A stretch of DNA of 64,000 bases from Rossellomorea orangium (GCF_019334305.1 NZ_JAHWGH010000014.1:1-64000), one strand, 5' to 3'; positions 7,815 to 17,074 are shown, numbered from the stretch's first letter. Program-made: numbers and translations. Notes: generated by a model not told the origin, from the sequence alone.

Positions 7815-8825
7815 ATGATGACCATTCAAAATCAACAAATTCCTTTTATTTATAAATTGATCGGTGCGACCCTTCTTTTTGTAGCTGCCTTTTTGGTATC
7901 TGTTACTTTTGGAGCTGCCGAGACAACGGTGAAGGATGTCTTTCATGCCCTCACGTTCTCGGCTGAGGGAGACAAGATCACTATTCTCCAGGAGATCCGC
8001 TTCCCCCGGGAAGTCGCCGCCATCGTGGTCGGGGCATCCCTTGCCGTATCAGGTGCCATCATGCAGGGCATGACACGTAATCCCCTGGCAGATCCCGGTT
8101 TACTTGGCCTGACAGCCGGAGCGAATGCTTCCCTGGCAATCGCTCTCGCATTCATCCCTTCCATCAGCTATTACGGGATCATGATTGCCTGCTTTATTGG
8201 TTCTGCAGCCGGTGCCCTAATGGTGTTCGGGATCAGCTCCATGAAAAGAGGAGGCTTTTCCCCTTTTAGAATCGTACTGGCGGGTGCTGCCGTATCTGCC
8301 TTTTTATTTGCCATAGCTGAAGGAGTCGGCTTGTTTTTCAAGTTGTCGAAAGATGTTTCCATGTGGACGGCAGGTGGAATGATCGGTACTACCTGGTCTC
8401 AGCTTCAGGTGATCGTTCCATTTATTGTGATCGGTATTCTCGTAGCTTTATTTTTCTCCAGACAACTGACGATCTTGAGCTTGAATGAAGAGGTGGCGGT
8501 TGGGCTGGGACAGCGTACGGTCTTTGTCAAAGGTGTTCTATTCATCGTGATCGTCCTTCTCGCAGGGGCTGCCGTTGCACTTGTAGGGAATATGGTATTC
8601 ATTGGGTTGATGATTCCCCATATGGTCCGTGCAGTCGTTGGAACAGATTATCGTTTCATCATTCCCATCTCCTCCCTGTTTGGCGCATCATTCATGCTTC
8701 TTGCCGACACACTTGGACGTACGATCAACTCGCCATTTGAAACACCTGTGGCCGCGATCGTTGCGATGATGGGGCTTCCCTTCTTCCTGTTCATCGTTCA
8801 TAAAGGAGGGAAAGGCTTCTCATGA
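7815..8825 (+). CDS. Iron-siderophore ABC transporter permease (FecCD family), first subunit
   Basis: A roughly 336-residue protein with nine to ten membrane helices and FecCD family motifs: RFPREVAAIVVGASLAVSG near residues 63-81, GLTAGANASLA, and GLMIPHMVRAVVG near 270-282, which contacts the ATPase. It pairs with the next permease to form the membrane channel for ferric siderophores. The start lies in a cluster of TTG-ATG-ATG (7812/7815/7818) behind an A/G-rich weak RBS, so the exact codon is uncertain. Its TGA overlaps the next ATG. Confidence 0.9.
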   Translation: MMTIQNQQIPFIYKLIGATLLFVAAFLVSVTFGAAETTVKDVFHALTFSAEGDKITILQEIRFPREVAAIVVGASLAVSGAIMQGMTRNPLADPGLLGLTAGANASLAIALAFIPSISYYGIMIACFIGSAAGALMVFGISSMKRGGFSPFRIVLAGAAVSAFLFAIAEGVGLFFKLSKDVSMWTAGGMIGTTWSQLQVIVPFIVIGILVALFFSRQLTILSLNEEVAVGLGQRTVFVKGVLFIVIVLLAGAAVALVGNMVFIGLMIPHMVRAVVGTDYRFIIPISSLFGASFMLLADTLGRTINSPFETPVAAIVAMMGLPFFLFIVHKGGKGFS

Positions 8826-9829
8826 TACATCCGGACTTGATCAAAAAACAGCGCATGCTCCTTATCGCTCTACTCATACTTATCGGGGCAACCGCCTTTG
8901 TCAGCATTGGAATGGGCTATTCTTCTGTATCATATAACAGGCTCGTCCCCACTTTGTTGGGGGAAGGATCATTTAAAGAAGAGTTCATCCTCTTTTCCAT
9001 CCGCTTGCCGAGGATCATCATCACCATTCTTGCAGGAATGGCCCTTGCCTTATCCGGTTCCATCCTTCAGGGGGTGACCCGGAACGACCTGGCTGACCCC
9101 GGGATCATCGGGATCAACTCGGGGGCAGGTGTAGCGATTGCCATCTTCTTTTTGTTCTTCCCTATCGATGCGGGTTCCTTTGCTTATATGCTTCCGATTG
9201 TGGCATTCGCCGGGGCACTCCTTACAGCCTGCTTGATTTACATATTTTCTTACAGCAGGCGGAATGGAATCCAGCCAGTACGCCTTGTCCTGGTGGGAGT
9301 CGGATTCTCCATGGCCTTATCAGGGCTGATGATCATCCTGATATCCAGTGCGGAAAGGGCAAAGGTTGACTTTATTGCCAAGTGGCTCGCGGGTAATATA
9401 TGGGGGACCGATTGGCCGTTTATCTGGGCCATCCTTCCATGGTTGGTCATTTTGATTCCTTTTGCTCTGTATAAATCCCAAATGCTTAATCTACTGGGAT
9501 TGAGTGAACCTGTTTCCATAGGAGTAGGGGTCTCCATAAACCGTGAGCGCTTCATGATGCTGATGGTAGCCGTCGCCTTAGCCGCATCGGCCGTCTCCGT
9601 CACTGGCGGGATTGCCTTTATCGGCCTGATGGCCCCACATATGGCGAAGGCCCTGGTCGGACCACGCAGCCAAATGTTCATGCCCATCGCCATCCTACTC
9701 GGGGGCTGGCTCCTGCTCCTCGCAGACACCATAGGCCGGAACATCCTCCAACCCGACGGAATCCCTGCCGGCATCATGATCGCCCTCATCGGCGCCCCCT
9801 ACTTCATGTACCTGCTACTAAGGAAGTAG
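8822..9829 (+). CDS. Iron-siderophore ABC transporter permease (FecCD family), second subunit
   Basis: A 335-residue polytopic FecCD permease with RLPRIIITILAGMALALSG near residues 60-78, LADPGIIGINSGAG near 90-103 and GLMAPHMAKALVG near 270-282. It starts in a four-base ATGA overlap with the first permease, so the two are translationally coupled subunits of a heterodimeric channel. It is the last gene of the Fur-controlled operon. A member of the TTGAGGGACGGACCT repeat family starts three bases after the stop. Confidence 0.9.
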   Translation: MIHPDLIKKQRMLLIALLILIGATAFVSIGMGYSSVSYNRLVPTLLGEGSFKEEFILFSIRLPRIIITILAGMALALSGSILQGVTRNDLADPGIIGINSGAGVAIAIFFLFFPIDAGSFAYMLPIVAFAGALLTACLIYIFSYSRRNGIQPVRLVLVGVGFSMALSGLMIILISSAERAKVDFIAKWLAGNIWGTDWPFIWAILPWLVILIPFALYKSQMLNLLGLSEPVSIGVGVSINRERFMMLMVAVALAASAVSVTGGIAFIGLMAPHMAKALVGPRSQMFMPIAILLGGWLLLLADTIGRNILQPDGIPAGIMIALIGAPYFMYLLLRK

Positions 9830-9831
9830 GC

Positions 9832-9912
9832 TTGAGGGACGGACCTCTAATTTAACGAAGGATTGCTATAATGACGGGATATGTGGCTTGATTTAGTAGG
9901 TCCGTCCCTCAA
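9832..9912. repeat. 81-bp element with 15-bp perfect terminal inverted repeats (family A, copy 1)
   Basis: TTGAGGGACGGACCT (9832-9846) and its exact reverse complement (9898-9912) bound a 51-base interior that contains TATAATGACGGGAT. The right end directly abuts the T-run of the terminator of the PH-domain gene. A second copy of exactly the same length is at 12923-13003. Confidence 0.85.
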
Positions 9913-9956
9913 AAAAATGCTGATCTCCACCTGTAGGTGGGGATCAGCATTTTTTC
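9911..9956. terminator. Bidirectional terminator
   Basis: ATGCTGATC-CCACC and GGTGG-GATCAGCAT form a long stem with a TGTA loop, flanked by A7 on one side and T6 on the other. It can end the siderophore operon and the PH-domain gene. Confidence 0.85.
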
Positions 9957-9960
9957 TTTC

Positions 9961-10326
9961 TTATAGGATATGAGTGGCAATTAATCGGTCTAGTTTACGG
10001 ATGTCCACTTTTTTATTCAGGCTTAGTTTCATCTTTCCGACTTTTGTCCAAAGTTCGAGTTCGGCGTCGATGTCTAGTGCTCCCCCGTTTTCGCTGGAAT
10101 AGAGAATGATTGATCTGAATGGAATCGTATATACTTCGATTTTTTCTCCCGTAATACCCTGGCGGTCTGCAATCATGATTCTTTTATTCGTGACAACCGC
10201 TACATCCCTGACCGTTTTATATGCGACTTCCGCTCTTTCTCCTTCAATCAGCATCGTATATAACTCCTGGGGTACTTCCACTTCCTCGAAAAATGTGAAC
10301 CTCATCGTTTTCTTTACTTCCACCAT
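9961..10326 (-). CDS. PH domain-containing protein
   Basis: A 121-residue soluble protein with alternating beta-strands and one C-terminal helix. The middle part (VVTNKRIMIADRQGITGEKIEVYTI near residues 44-68, then FRSI) is the pattern of bacterial PH domains (bPH_1/YvbH-like). Such proteins occur widely in Bacillus and their function is not settled. GGGAGGCG lies seven bases before the ATG. The gene stands alone with its own terminator. Confidence 0.8.
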   Translation of the reverse strand: MVEVKKTMRFTFFEEVEVPQELYTMLIEGERAEVAYKTVRDVAVVTNKRIMIADRQGITGEKIEVYTIPFRSIILYSSENGGALDIDAELELWTKVGKMKLSLNKKVDIRKLDRLIATHIL

Positions 10327-10438
10327 ATTTACGCCTCCCTGGTAAACTTACATCTTACATTCTAGTATAGCAGAAGCGTTATCCATTTTTAGGTAATAGA
10401 CATTTCATCTTTTAGGATTCCGACTGATCCCATCCTTG

Positions 10439-11419
10439 CTATCTCACCGTCGGACTGACGTCAGCGCTTCTATATTCCTCCTCAACTTCGACTGCCACGG
10501 GCTTCTTACTCCAAAACGTAGCGAGGATCGGACCTGAAATATTATGCCATACAGCTGCAATGACGCTCGGCAGGGCCGCAAGTGGACCGAAATGGGCACT
10601 GGCAAGAGCAACACCCAGACCGGAATTCTGCATTCCCACTTCAATGGAGATGGCCCGTCTTGTTCCCTCATCCAGCTTCATGAGGACACCTGTCCCATAG
10701 CCGAGACCGAGCCCAAATAGATTATGCAGTATGACCGCCGTGAAAATGATAGCGCCGGAAGCAGCAATATTTTCAACATTTGCCGAAACGACGGCTGAAA
10801 CGATGATGATGATTGCCAGTACTGAAATGAGCGGAATGACATTCAAACTTTTTTCCACAACAACCGGGAATAATTTACGGATCACGAGCCCCACTGTGAT
10901 CGGAAGGATGATCACCTGAACGATTGAAAGGAACATGGCAACGGGATTGACCGGCAGCCACTGCCCCGCCAGCCCCAGAAGGATCAGTGGAGTAGCAATA
11001 GGTGCAAGGAGCGTCGACAGTGACGTCATGGCAACGGATAATGCCAGATTGCCTTTTGCCAGATACACCATGACGTTCGATGCCGTCCCACCTGGAACAG
11101 ACCCCAATAATACCAAACCGGCAGCCAGTTCAGCCGGTAGGCCAAGTATGTAAGCAATCAAAAAGGCACCAAGAGGCATAATGAGAAACTGTGCCAGAAC
11201 CCCCGTGATGACAGGAAGTGGCTTTTTCAGTACCAGTTGAAAATCAACGGGCTTCAAGGTTAGACCCATCCCAAACATCACGACTCCTAATAGAATCGTA
11301 ATATAGGCACCCAATGGCAGAAATGGTGCAGGAACAAAGTAAGCGACAGCCGCTACGAGGATGACCCAGACGGCAAAGTACTTCCCTGCCAGATTGCTGA
11401 TGGTTTCAAGTAGTTTCAT
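10439..11419 (-). CDS. Bile acid:sodium symporter (BASS) family protein
   Basis: A 326-residue transporter with about ten membrane helices. GSVPGGTASNVMVYLAKGN near residues 106-124 and EVGMQNSGLGVALA near 257-270 are the two crossover regions that bind sodium and substrate in this family. Bacterial members carry organic acids such as pantothenate, 2-oxoacids or sulfonates rather than bile acids. Its ATG overlaps the TGA of the preceding FAD-linked oxidase by four bases. The pair probably imports and oxidises a 2-hydroxy acid; the substrate is an inference. Confidence 0.87.
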   Translation of the reverse strand: MKLLETISNLAGKYFAVWVILVAAVAYFVPAPFLPLGAYITILLGVVMFGMGLTLKPVDFQLVLKKPLPVITGVLAQFLIMPLGAFLIAYILGLPAELAAGLVLLGSVPGGTASNVMVYLAKGNLALSVAMTSLSTLLAPIATPLILLGLAGQWLPVNPVAMFLSIVQVIILPITVGLVIRKLFPVVVEKSLNVIPLISVLAIIIIVSAVVSANVENIAASGAIIFTAVILHNLFGLGLGYGTGVLMKLDEGTRRAISIEVGMQNSGLGVALASAHFGPLAALPSVIAAVWHNISGPILATFWSKKPVAVEVEEEYRSADVSPTVR

Positions 11420-12813
11420 TTTTTGTCCTCCTCCTTTTTATGTACAAGTTTATGAGGGTTGAAGATTTCAAGTGGATCAAGTGCATGTTTGATTTTCTCC
11501 ATTACACTTAAAGCTCCACCGTGCTCCCGCTCCTGATACTTCATCTTCCCGACTCCTACTCCATGTTCTCCCGTGCATGTGCCGTTCCGTTCAAGGGCGT
11601 ATTCAACAATCAGTTCATTATATATACCGGCCCTTTTCACCTCGCCGGGATCATTCAAGTCAATCATGAGTGAGGTATGATAATTCCCATCTCCGACGTG
11701 TCCCAGAATCCCTCCGATTAGCTCTAATTCCTCCAGTTTCTTTCTTGCGTGCTGAATGGCTCCTGATAATTCCGAAATGGGCAAGCAAACATCCGTCACC
11801 ATGAGTTTCCTTCCCGGATGCCCATGCACATAAGCATAGGCAAGGTTATGCCTTGCTTCCCACAGTTTATTGCGGGCTGCGGTGTCCTCTTCAAAGACAA
11901 TGTCTTCACATTGATGATCTTGTACGATTTCTTTCGTGAATTCTACATCTTGATTCAGACCCGCCTCATTTCCATGAAACTCAAGGAAAAGGGTAGGTTT
12001 TTCTTTATAATCCGTGTCACTGAATCGGTTCACTTGTACCATGGAGGGTTCATCCACGAGTTCACACCTGGCAATCGGAATCCCCGCCTGTAATATGGAG
12101 ACGACCGCTTCCACCGCATCATTCACAGTATGGAATGATGCCCGTGCCGCCACGATATGTTCAGGGATCCCATATACGCGGAGGGTCAATTCCGTAATAC
12201 ATCCGAGCGTTCCCTCAGACCCTACGAATAAACTATTTAAGTGGTAACCGGAGGAGGATTTCTGCGCCATGTTCCCAGTATGGATCACTTCCCCGGCGGG
12301 AAGCACCACTTCGAGATCACGCACCTGATCACGCATCACACCATATTTAACCGAAGTCGTACCACTTGCATTGGTTGCAGCCATACCGCCGAGTGTCGCA
12401 TCCGCTCCCGGATCCACTGAGAAAAAGAGGCCAGATTTCTTTAATTCTTTATTCAGCTGAGTGCGCGTCACCCCGGGTTGAACCTTTACGAGGAAATCCT
12501 TCTCCCTCACCTCAAGGATTTTATTCATCTGGGAAAAGTCGATCGTGATCCCCTTATCATAAGGAATCACATGTCCCTCGAGACTTGTACCAAGCCCGAA
12601 AGGAATGATGGGTATAGTATGAGTCGAAGCGACTTTCACAATCGCACTCACTTCCTCACTGCTCCTCGGGAACACCACCACATCCGGCGGGCTTGGAGAA
12701 TGGTAGGATTCATCCTTTCCGTGCTGATCCAAAACCGTTTCATTCACCGTCACCTGGCCATTGCCTACAACCTCCCTTAACTCGTCCAACAAACGACTAA
12801 CCTTCACACTCAT
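11416..12813 (-). CDS. FAD-binding oxidase, GlcD/D-lactate dehydrogenase type
   Basis: A 465-residue flavoenzyme with an N-terminal FAD_binding_4 domain (about residues 40-215, with PFGLGTSLEGH and GGMAATNASGT contacting FAD) and a C-terminal FAD-oxidase domain (about 220-455). The latter includes GHVGDGNYHTS and CTGEHGVGVGKMKY, hallmarks of glycolate oxidase subunit GlcD and D-lactate dehydrogenase. It oxidises a D-2-hydroxy acid to the 2-oxo acid and passes electrons on. No separate GlcE/GlcF subunits are present here. GGGGAGAGTGTC lies upstream of the ATG. Confidence 0.87.
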   Translation of the reverse strand: MSVKVSRLLDELREVVGNGQVTVNETVLDQHGKDESYHSPSPPDVVVFPRSSEEVSAIVKVASTHTIPIIPFGLGTSLEGHVIPYDKGITIDFSQMNKILEVREKDFLVKVQPGVTRTQLNKELKKSGLFFSVDPGADATLGGMAATNASGTTSVKYGVMRDQVRDLEVVLPAGEVIHTGNMAQKSSSGYHLNSLFVGSEGTLGCITELTLRVYGIPEHIVAARASFHTVNDAVEAVVSILQAGIPIARCELVDEPSMVQVNRFSDTDYKEKPTLFLEFHGNEAGLNQDVEFTKEIVQDHQCEDIVFEEDTAARNKLWEARHNLAYAYVHGHPGRKLMVTDVCLPISELSGAIQHARKKLEELELIGGILGHVGDGNYHTSLMIDLNDPGEVKRAGIYNELIVEYALERNGTCTGEHGVGVGKMKYQEREHGGALSVMEKIKHALDPLEIFNPHKLVHKKEEDKK

Positions 12814-12922
12814 ACGACACTCTCCCCTTCAAAAAATGTATAATGTATCGAATTATACCCAATAATCAGAATATTTCAATAGTAAATTGGGATTCTTTTG
12901 ATGTAACCATTTGGGTGGTCAT

Positions 12923-13003
12923 TTGAGGGACGGACCTCTAAAACGGGCATTTTTAGACGTGAATCCTCATCATACCGGGATTCAGATAAGGTCCGTCCCT
13001 CAA
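12923..13003. repeat. 81-bp element with 15-bp perfect terminal inverted repeats (family A, copy 2)
   Basis: TTGAGGGACGGACCT (12923-12937) and its exact reverse complement (12989-13003) enclose 51 bases that share little with copy 1 beyond a CGGGAT block. The right end runs straight into the A7/T7 tract of the following terminator, the same arrangement as copy 1. Confidence 0.85.
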
Positions 13004-13036
13004 AAAAAGTGGTATCGGCGGATGGCCGATACCACT
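13002..13036 (-). terminator. Terminator of the PLP lyase gene
   Basis: AGTGGTATCGGC (13008-13019) pairs perfectly with GCCGATACCACT (13025-13036). On the minus strand it is followed by seven T and then repeat family A. Confidence 0.85.
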
Positions 13037-13046
13037 GGTTTCTAGG

Positions 13047-14135
13047 TTATGTTATTGTGAGCTTTTTGTTTAGCAGGGTAAATGTTGCTTGGAGTTTTTC
13101 TTTTGGGATGGTTTGGTATTGGTCTCCTATGCTTACTTCATAGGCACATTCGTTTTCAGTGATTTCTTTCACGTATCCGGTTAAACCGACACCGGTTTCT
13201 TCGTACACGTCGATCAGGATGGATTCGATTTGTTTTTGAGGATAGTGAAAGATAACGTGAAACATGTTTGAAACAGGCTTTAGCGGCAAGGTGGAAATCC
13301 CCTCACAGTCATTGAAGTGGGCAGCCAGTTCCTTCGCATCTTCATAATACTGATCCATTTTCCCGACACGCTGATCGAAATAGTAGTCTGCACTGATAAT
13401 GTAAGGGTACAGACTGATCAAATCACCGCCGTGCCGACGCTTCCATACTTTGGACTCTTCCGTGAATGCCTCGCTTCCCGCCAGGATTGCCCCAGCTATC
13501 CCGCCGAACCCCTTATAAAATGAAATATAGACACTATCAAACAAATCACATATTTCTGAGGCCGTCTTCCCGTAATGAGGGAGCACCTCAAAGAGCCTGG
13601 CTCCATCCAAATGAAGCTTGATTCCTTTCTCACGGCAGAATCGTGAGATGGCTTCAAGGGTTTGATACTCCGGCAGCTGCCCTCCAATTTCCCGTTGTGG
13701 CAGTTCCAATAATAAGCATGCAATATCCTCATCCAGACCGGTAACGTCCTCAAGGTCAATCACACGTTCCTTATCTGCCAATAAAATGGGTTCAATCCCA
13801 TGTAATTTCTTCAATCCATCCTCTTCATGTATTTCCAGGTGGCATAAAGGATGATATGCCACTTTCGGAACCTCTTTTTCGTCACACCAAATACGGAGGG
13901 CGATCTGCTGGGCCATCGTTCCACTCGGAAAGAACACTGCACGTTCTTTCCCAAGCTGATCCGCCATCTTCTCCTGAAAATCTTCTATTATCTTACCGGA
14001 TCCATAAATATCGCTTTCCAAATCACCATCCAGCCTATCTAGTGCCTCTTTCATAACATCAAGATTCCTTTTTCCATGCCCTGATACAGAATATGGAGCA
14101 CTTCTATACGCCTCAAATAACCTTTTTTCTCCCAT
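13047..14135 (-). CDS. Beta-eliminating lyase / low-specificity threonine aldolase family protein
   Basis: A 362-residue PLP enzyme of fold type I (Pfam Beta_elim_lyase). FFPSGTMAQQIALR near residues 86-99 binds the cofactor phosphate, HLDGARLFE near 174-182 holds the aspartate to the pyridine nitrogen, and the lysine in SFYKGFGG near 207-214 is the expected Schiff-base residue. The family splits threonine to glycine and acetaldehyde, or eliminates from tryptophan-like substrates. The ATG at 14135 is preferred since AAGGGGTG lies eight bases upstream; the ATG at 14141 would be too close to it. Confidence 0.83.
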   Translation of the reverse strand: MGEKRLFEAYRSAPYSVSGHGKRNLDVMKEALDRLDGDLESDIYGSGKIIEDFQEKMADQLGKERAVFFPSGTMAQQIALRIWCDEKEVPKVAYHPLCHLEIHEEDGLKKLHGIEPILLADKERVIDLEDVTGLDEDIACLLLELPQREIGGQLPEYQTLEAISRFCREKGIKLHLDGARLFEVLPHYGKTASEICDLFDSVYISFYKGFGGIAGAILAGSEAFTEESKVWKRRHGGDLISLYPYIISADYYFDQRVGKMDQYYEDAKELAAHFNDCEGISTLPLKPVSNMFHVIFHYPQKQIESILIDVYEETGVGLTGYVKEITENECAYEVSIGDQYQTIPKEKLQATFTLLNKKLTIT

Positions 14136-14150
14136 CACCATTCACCCCTT

Positions 14151-15113
14151 CTATAATTTCATCGCCTCTGCAATGAACCCCTTGATCCGCTTTTTGTATT
14201 CCTCTTCTTGCACTGTGAAGCCTTCCGTGTGACCTGCACCAGGAACGATCCATAATTCCTTCACACCGCCTGCTGCCTTATACAAGCGATTGGCCATCTC
14301 TGTCGGGACGAGCTCATCCTTATCACCGTGAATGATGAAGAGCGGCAAGCGGTTCTTCTTCACCTGCTCCAGTGCAGATGCTTCTTTAAATGAATAACCT
14401 GCCCTCACCTTGGTCACCACACCCGTGATATCCATAATCGGAAACGCAGGCAGGCGATAAAGGTATTTCAACTGATGGGCAAGCTCCTCGTCGACAGAGG
14501 TATATCCACTATCCGCAATGATTCCCTTTACTTCTTCCGGAAGCTCCTCCCCGCTCGTCATCAACACGGTTGCGGCTCCCATGGAAAAACCATGGAGGAA
14601 GATGGTGTCCTGTCCTTTTTCATCAACCAGGAATCCAATCCACTTTTTCACATCCAGCCGGTCGTCCCAGCCATAGCCGATATAATCCCCTTCACTCTTA
14701 CCATGTCCACGGGCATCGGGTTTAAGAATATTGTATCCCTCTTCATAATAGAATCTAGTAATTTCAGGCATCTGCTCGCTGTTTCCCTTATACCCATGGG
14801 CAAGGATCACCGTCTTCCCGTTCGGTGACTCGTTCTCGAGGTATTGGGCTCTGAGGGTCAATCCATCATCCGACTTCACCTCCACCTCCTGAAAATCCCG
14901 TTTACTTGTCCAGTTTTGCAACTCTTCTAATTTCTCCTGTTCCTCCTCCAAAGCGCTGACCGCTTCCACCGCTTCTTCTGTGCCTCCGTATAGTTCAACC
15001 GCTTCATTGCTGCGGTTAATGGCCACATCATAAAAGTAGTTTCCGGCAACGATCAAACCAAGGAGGGACAACACCAGCAAACTGCTCACAATCCACACAA
15101 TTTTCTTCTTCAT
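14151..15113 (-). CDS. Alpha/beta hydrolase with N-terminal membrane anchor (YqkD-like)
   Basis: A 320-residue protein with an N-terminal hydrophobic anchor (residues 4-28) and an alpha/beta-hydrolase domain outside the membrane. The nucleophile elbow GFSMGAATV is near residues 175-183, the acid in IHGDKDELVP near 268-277 and the catalytic histidine in GAGHTEGF near 295-302. The substrate is unknown; it resembles YqkD-type membrane esterases. It lies 15 bases before the PLP lyase, so the two may be cotranscribed. Confidence 0.82.
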   Translation of the reverse strand: MKKKIVWIVSSLLVLSLLGLIVAGNYFYDVAINRSNEAVELYGGTEEAVEAVSALEEEQEKLEELQNWTSKRDFQEVEVKSDDGLTLRAQYLENESPNGKTVILAHGYKGNSEQMPEITRFYYEEGYNILKPDARGHGKSEGDYIGYGWDDRLDVKKWIGFLVDEKGQDTIFLHGFSMGAATVLMTSGEELPEEVKGIIADSGYTSVDEELAHQLKYLYRLPAFPIMDITGVVTKVRAGYSFKEASALEQVKKNRLPLFIIHGDKDELVPTEMANRLYKAAGGVKELWIVPGAGHTEGFTVQEEEYKKRIKGFIAEAMKL

Positions 15114-15195
15114 GGCATGGTCTCCTTCGTACAGATAAGTTACTTATATTTTACCGTAATAAGTTATCAGATTCATAGAAAAAGACACGTATGAA

Positions 15196-15224
15196 AAACG
15201 CTCAGGCATCCCTGAGCGCTTTAA
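15196..15224. terminator. Terminator of the YunD-like gene
   Basis: CGCTCAGG (15199-15206) pairs with CCTGAGCG (15211-15218) around a CATC loop; the minus strand continues with TTTTTC. Confidence 0.8.
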
Positions 15225-15230
15225 CACGAT

Positions 15231-16619
15231 TTAAACCGTTATACTACTACTCTCTTTCCATCTATTAACTTGCGCTCTTTTAATGAAATCTTCACGTCCT
15301 CCATATATCCTGATGACATCCCGTATTTCCTCAGGCAGATATTTTTCATTCCGGGCATGACCAAGTGAATCATATCCAGAACCCCTCTGTAAATAATCGG
15401 AGGAGGCAACAGAATACCATTTCTCATCCTCTAACGGCTCGCTTCCTATTAGAATGCTAAAGATCTCTTGCCCATTGTGACTAATTTCAGCACCGGAAAC
15501 ATGCAGCCTCCCGACGAACTTACCCCTGAATCCCGGTCCTTTTCCATCTGCCAGACAAATCTCCACATCCAGGGACTCTTCGATTGCTTTCCTTATATGC
15601 TTCCCCTGTATGTCAAAAGAAGTCGGGTTCAGTGGGGATGGGCAGATTTCTATGAGCTTTTTATGATTGATCATTTGAAAGGCCCCGGCGTTCACGACTC
15701 CACTGTTGATCATACCGAGATCACATTTCAACATGTCCTGCAAACCATCAGCAATCAAATTGGTCATCGGATTCTCTTCCAGCACATCATGCCAAAGGGA
15801 TTGATCTATTGTATAAAGAGGTTTGCTCAACACCTCGATCGCAATCTCTTTGTTTTTCTTAAGAATGGCTTTGACTTCACGATCCACAGGGGACGAATCA
15901 GTCGCTAACGTTTCTCCCCGTATCAGTTCCACCCCATCACTTGTCACGTCCAATTCGAGCACTCCGATGTATTCCCCGTAGCAGCCAGCGCTGTTCATCA
16001 CAGTCCCACTGACAACCTTTGCCTCTGTAAAGAGTTGATGATCATGTGCGGAAAGAATGATGTCCACATCGTCCAGTTCATTAGCCAGTTCCTCATCGGC
16101 CACTGTCCCTACATGATTGAGGAGGATACAAAGGTCGTATGCCCCCCGGTTGCGTTCCAGCTCCTCCCTGATGGCTTCTTTATAATCCGTTATATGTACA
16201 CCAAGACCATCATTGAAACCCTGAAGATCAGGAGAGGAACCCGTGATGAGAATCCTGATACCATTCTTCTCAAGAATCACGCTTGACTTCACTCCGTTGA
16301 CGCTCGCTTTGTCTTTTCTGTAAAGATTATTACTGATAAAAGGGATGGGACTGTTATCTGCCATATGTTCAAGGGTGTCGAAGCCGTTGAACATCTCGTT
16401 GTTCCCGATCGTCAACGCATCGTATCCGACAGATTGAAGAAGTTCAATCGCCGCCATCCCTTTCGTCCCCTGAAGTTCGATGCTCTTGAAATCAGCAAAA
16501 TCCCCTCCATCGAGAACAATGGTAGACTCGTCCTTCAATTCCTTAATCAGAGATGCCGCTCTCCCAAATGCGTCAAAATGGCTGTGCATATCATTTGTAT
16601 GTATGATTTTTAAATTCAT
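15231..16619 (-). CDS. yunD: Metallophosphoesterase / 5'-nucleotidase family protein (YunD-like)
   Basis: A 462-residue two-domain enzyme. The N-terminal calcineurin-like domain shows the metal ligands HTNDMHSHFD (residues 6-15), DGGDFADF near 38-45, GNNEMF near 67-72 and NHVG and AHDHQ in the middle; the C-terminal 5'-nucleotidase domain covers about residues 270-450. There is no signal peptide, so unlike secreted YfkN-type nucleotidases it acts in the cytoplasm. The family removes phosphate from nucleotides or related esters. The N-terminus matches B. subtilis YunD in organisation, hence the symbol. Confidence 0.85.
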   Translation of the reverse strand: MNLKIIHTNDMHSHFDAFGRAASLIKELKDESTIVLDGGDFADFKSIELQGTKGMAAIELLQSVGYDALTIGNNEMFNGFDTLEHMADNSPIPFISNNLYRKDKASVNGVKSSVILEKNGIRILITGSSPDLQGFNDGLGVHITDYKEAIREELERNRGAYDLCILLNHVGTVADEELANELDDVDIILSAHDHQLFTEAKVVSGTVMNSAGCYGEYIGVLELDVTSDGVELIRGETLATDSSPVDREVKAILKKNKEIAIEVLSKPLYTIDQSLWHDVLEENPMTNLIADGLQDMLKCDLGMINSGVVNAGAFQMINHKKLIEICPSPLNPTSFDIQGKHIRKAIEESLDVEICLADGKGPGFRGKFVGRLHVSGAEISHNGQEIFSILIGSEPLEDEKWYSVASSDYLQRGSGYDSLGHARNEKYLPEEIRDVIRIYGGREDFIKRAQVNRWKESSSITV

Positions 16620-16703
16620 CTTTACCTCCGCTACTTTTTTTATCAGAAAACTCTCTCTATTAATAGTATCGGAAATTAAGTTCGTGTAAAGGCTTTTTAT
16701 GGA

Positions 16704-16746
16704 AAAAAATAGAGCTTACCTTCCACGAAATGGGAGTTAAGCTCTA
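16704..16746 (-). terminator. Terminator of the vanished sortase gene
   Basis: AGAGCTTA (16711-16718) pairs with TAAGCTCT (16738-16745) with further pairing inside; the minus strand then reads ATTTTTTT. It directly follows the sortase remnant, three bases past its stop. Confidence 0.75.
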
Positions 16747-16748
16747 GA

Positions 16749-17027
16749 TCAAGATTCATCTATCAGTTCTGTATAAATGACTAAACGTTCTACGTAATTA
16801 TGAATATCATGATCAAAATATCCTGTGCACGTAATCAGGTTCAGCATCCTTTTATCGCTTGGTCCGAAAATCTTCCTAAGTGGAGCGTCATCTTTTTCAT
16901 AAGCGACTTTTTCCCTTACTTCGAATGTAAAAGTCTTTCCCTGTTCATCTTGCAGAACGACCTGATCTCCTGGTTCAAGTTTTTTCAGTTCAAAAAAAAC
17001 GGAATGTATAATTAATAGAAATAGATT
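16749..17027 (-). pseudogene. C-terminal fragment of a class D-type sortase
   Basis: The minus strand is open for about 90 codons and ends in TGA at 16749-16751. The predicted peptide contains LEPGDQVVLQDEQGKTF, then KIFGPSDKRMLNLITCTGYF and ERLVIYTEL. LNLITCTG is the TLxTC active-site motif of sortases and the order of motifs is that of the C-terminal third. The catalytic histidine part and the N-terminal anchor are missing and an in-frame stop precedes it. There is no start codon with an RBS. It is a decayed remnant, with its terminator preserved. Confidence 0.7.
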
Positions 17028-17074
17028 TCAAGATTTAACCTGTCACAACAGCACATTCAACTCTTCACTCGAGA

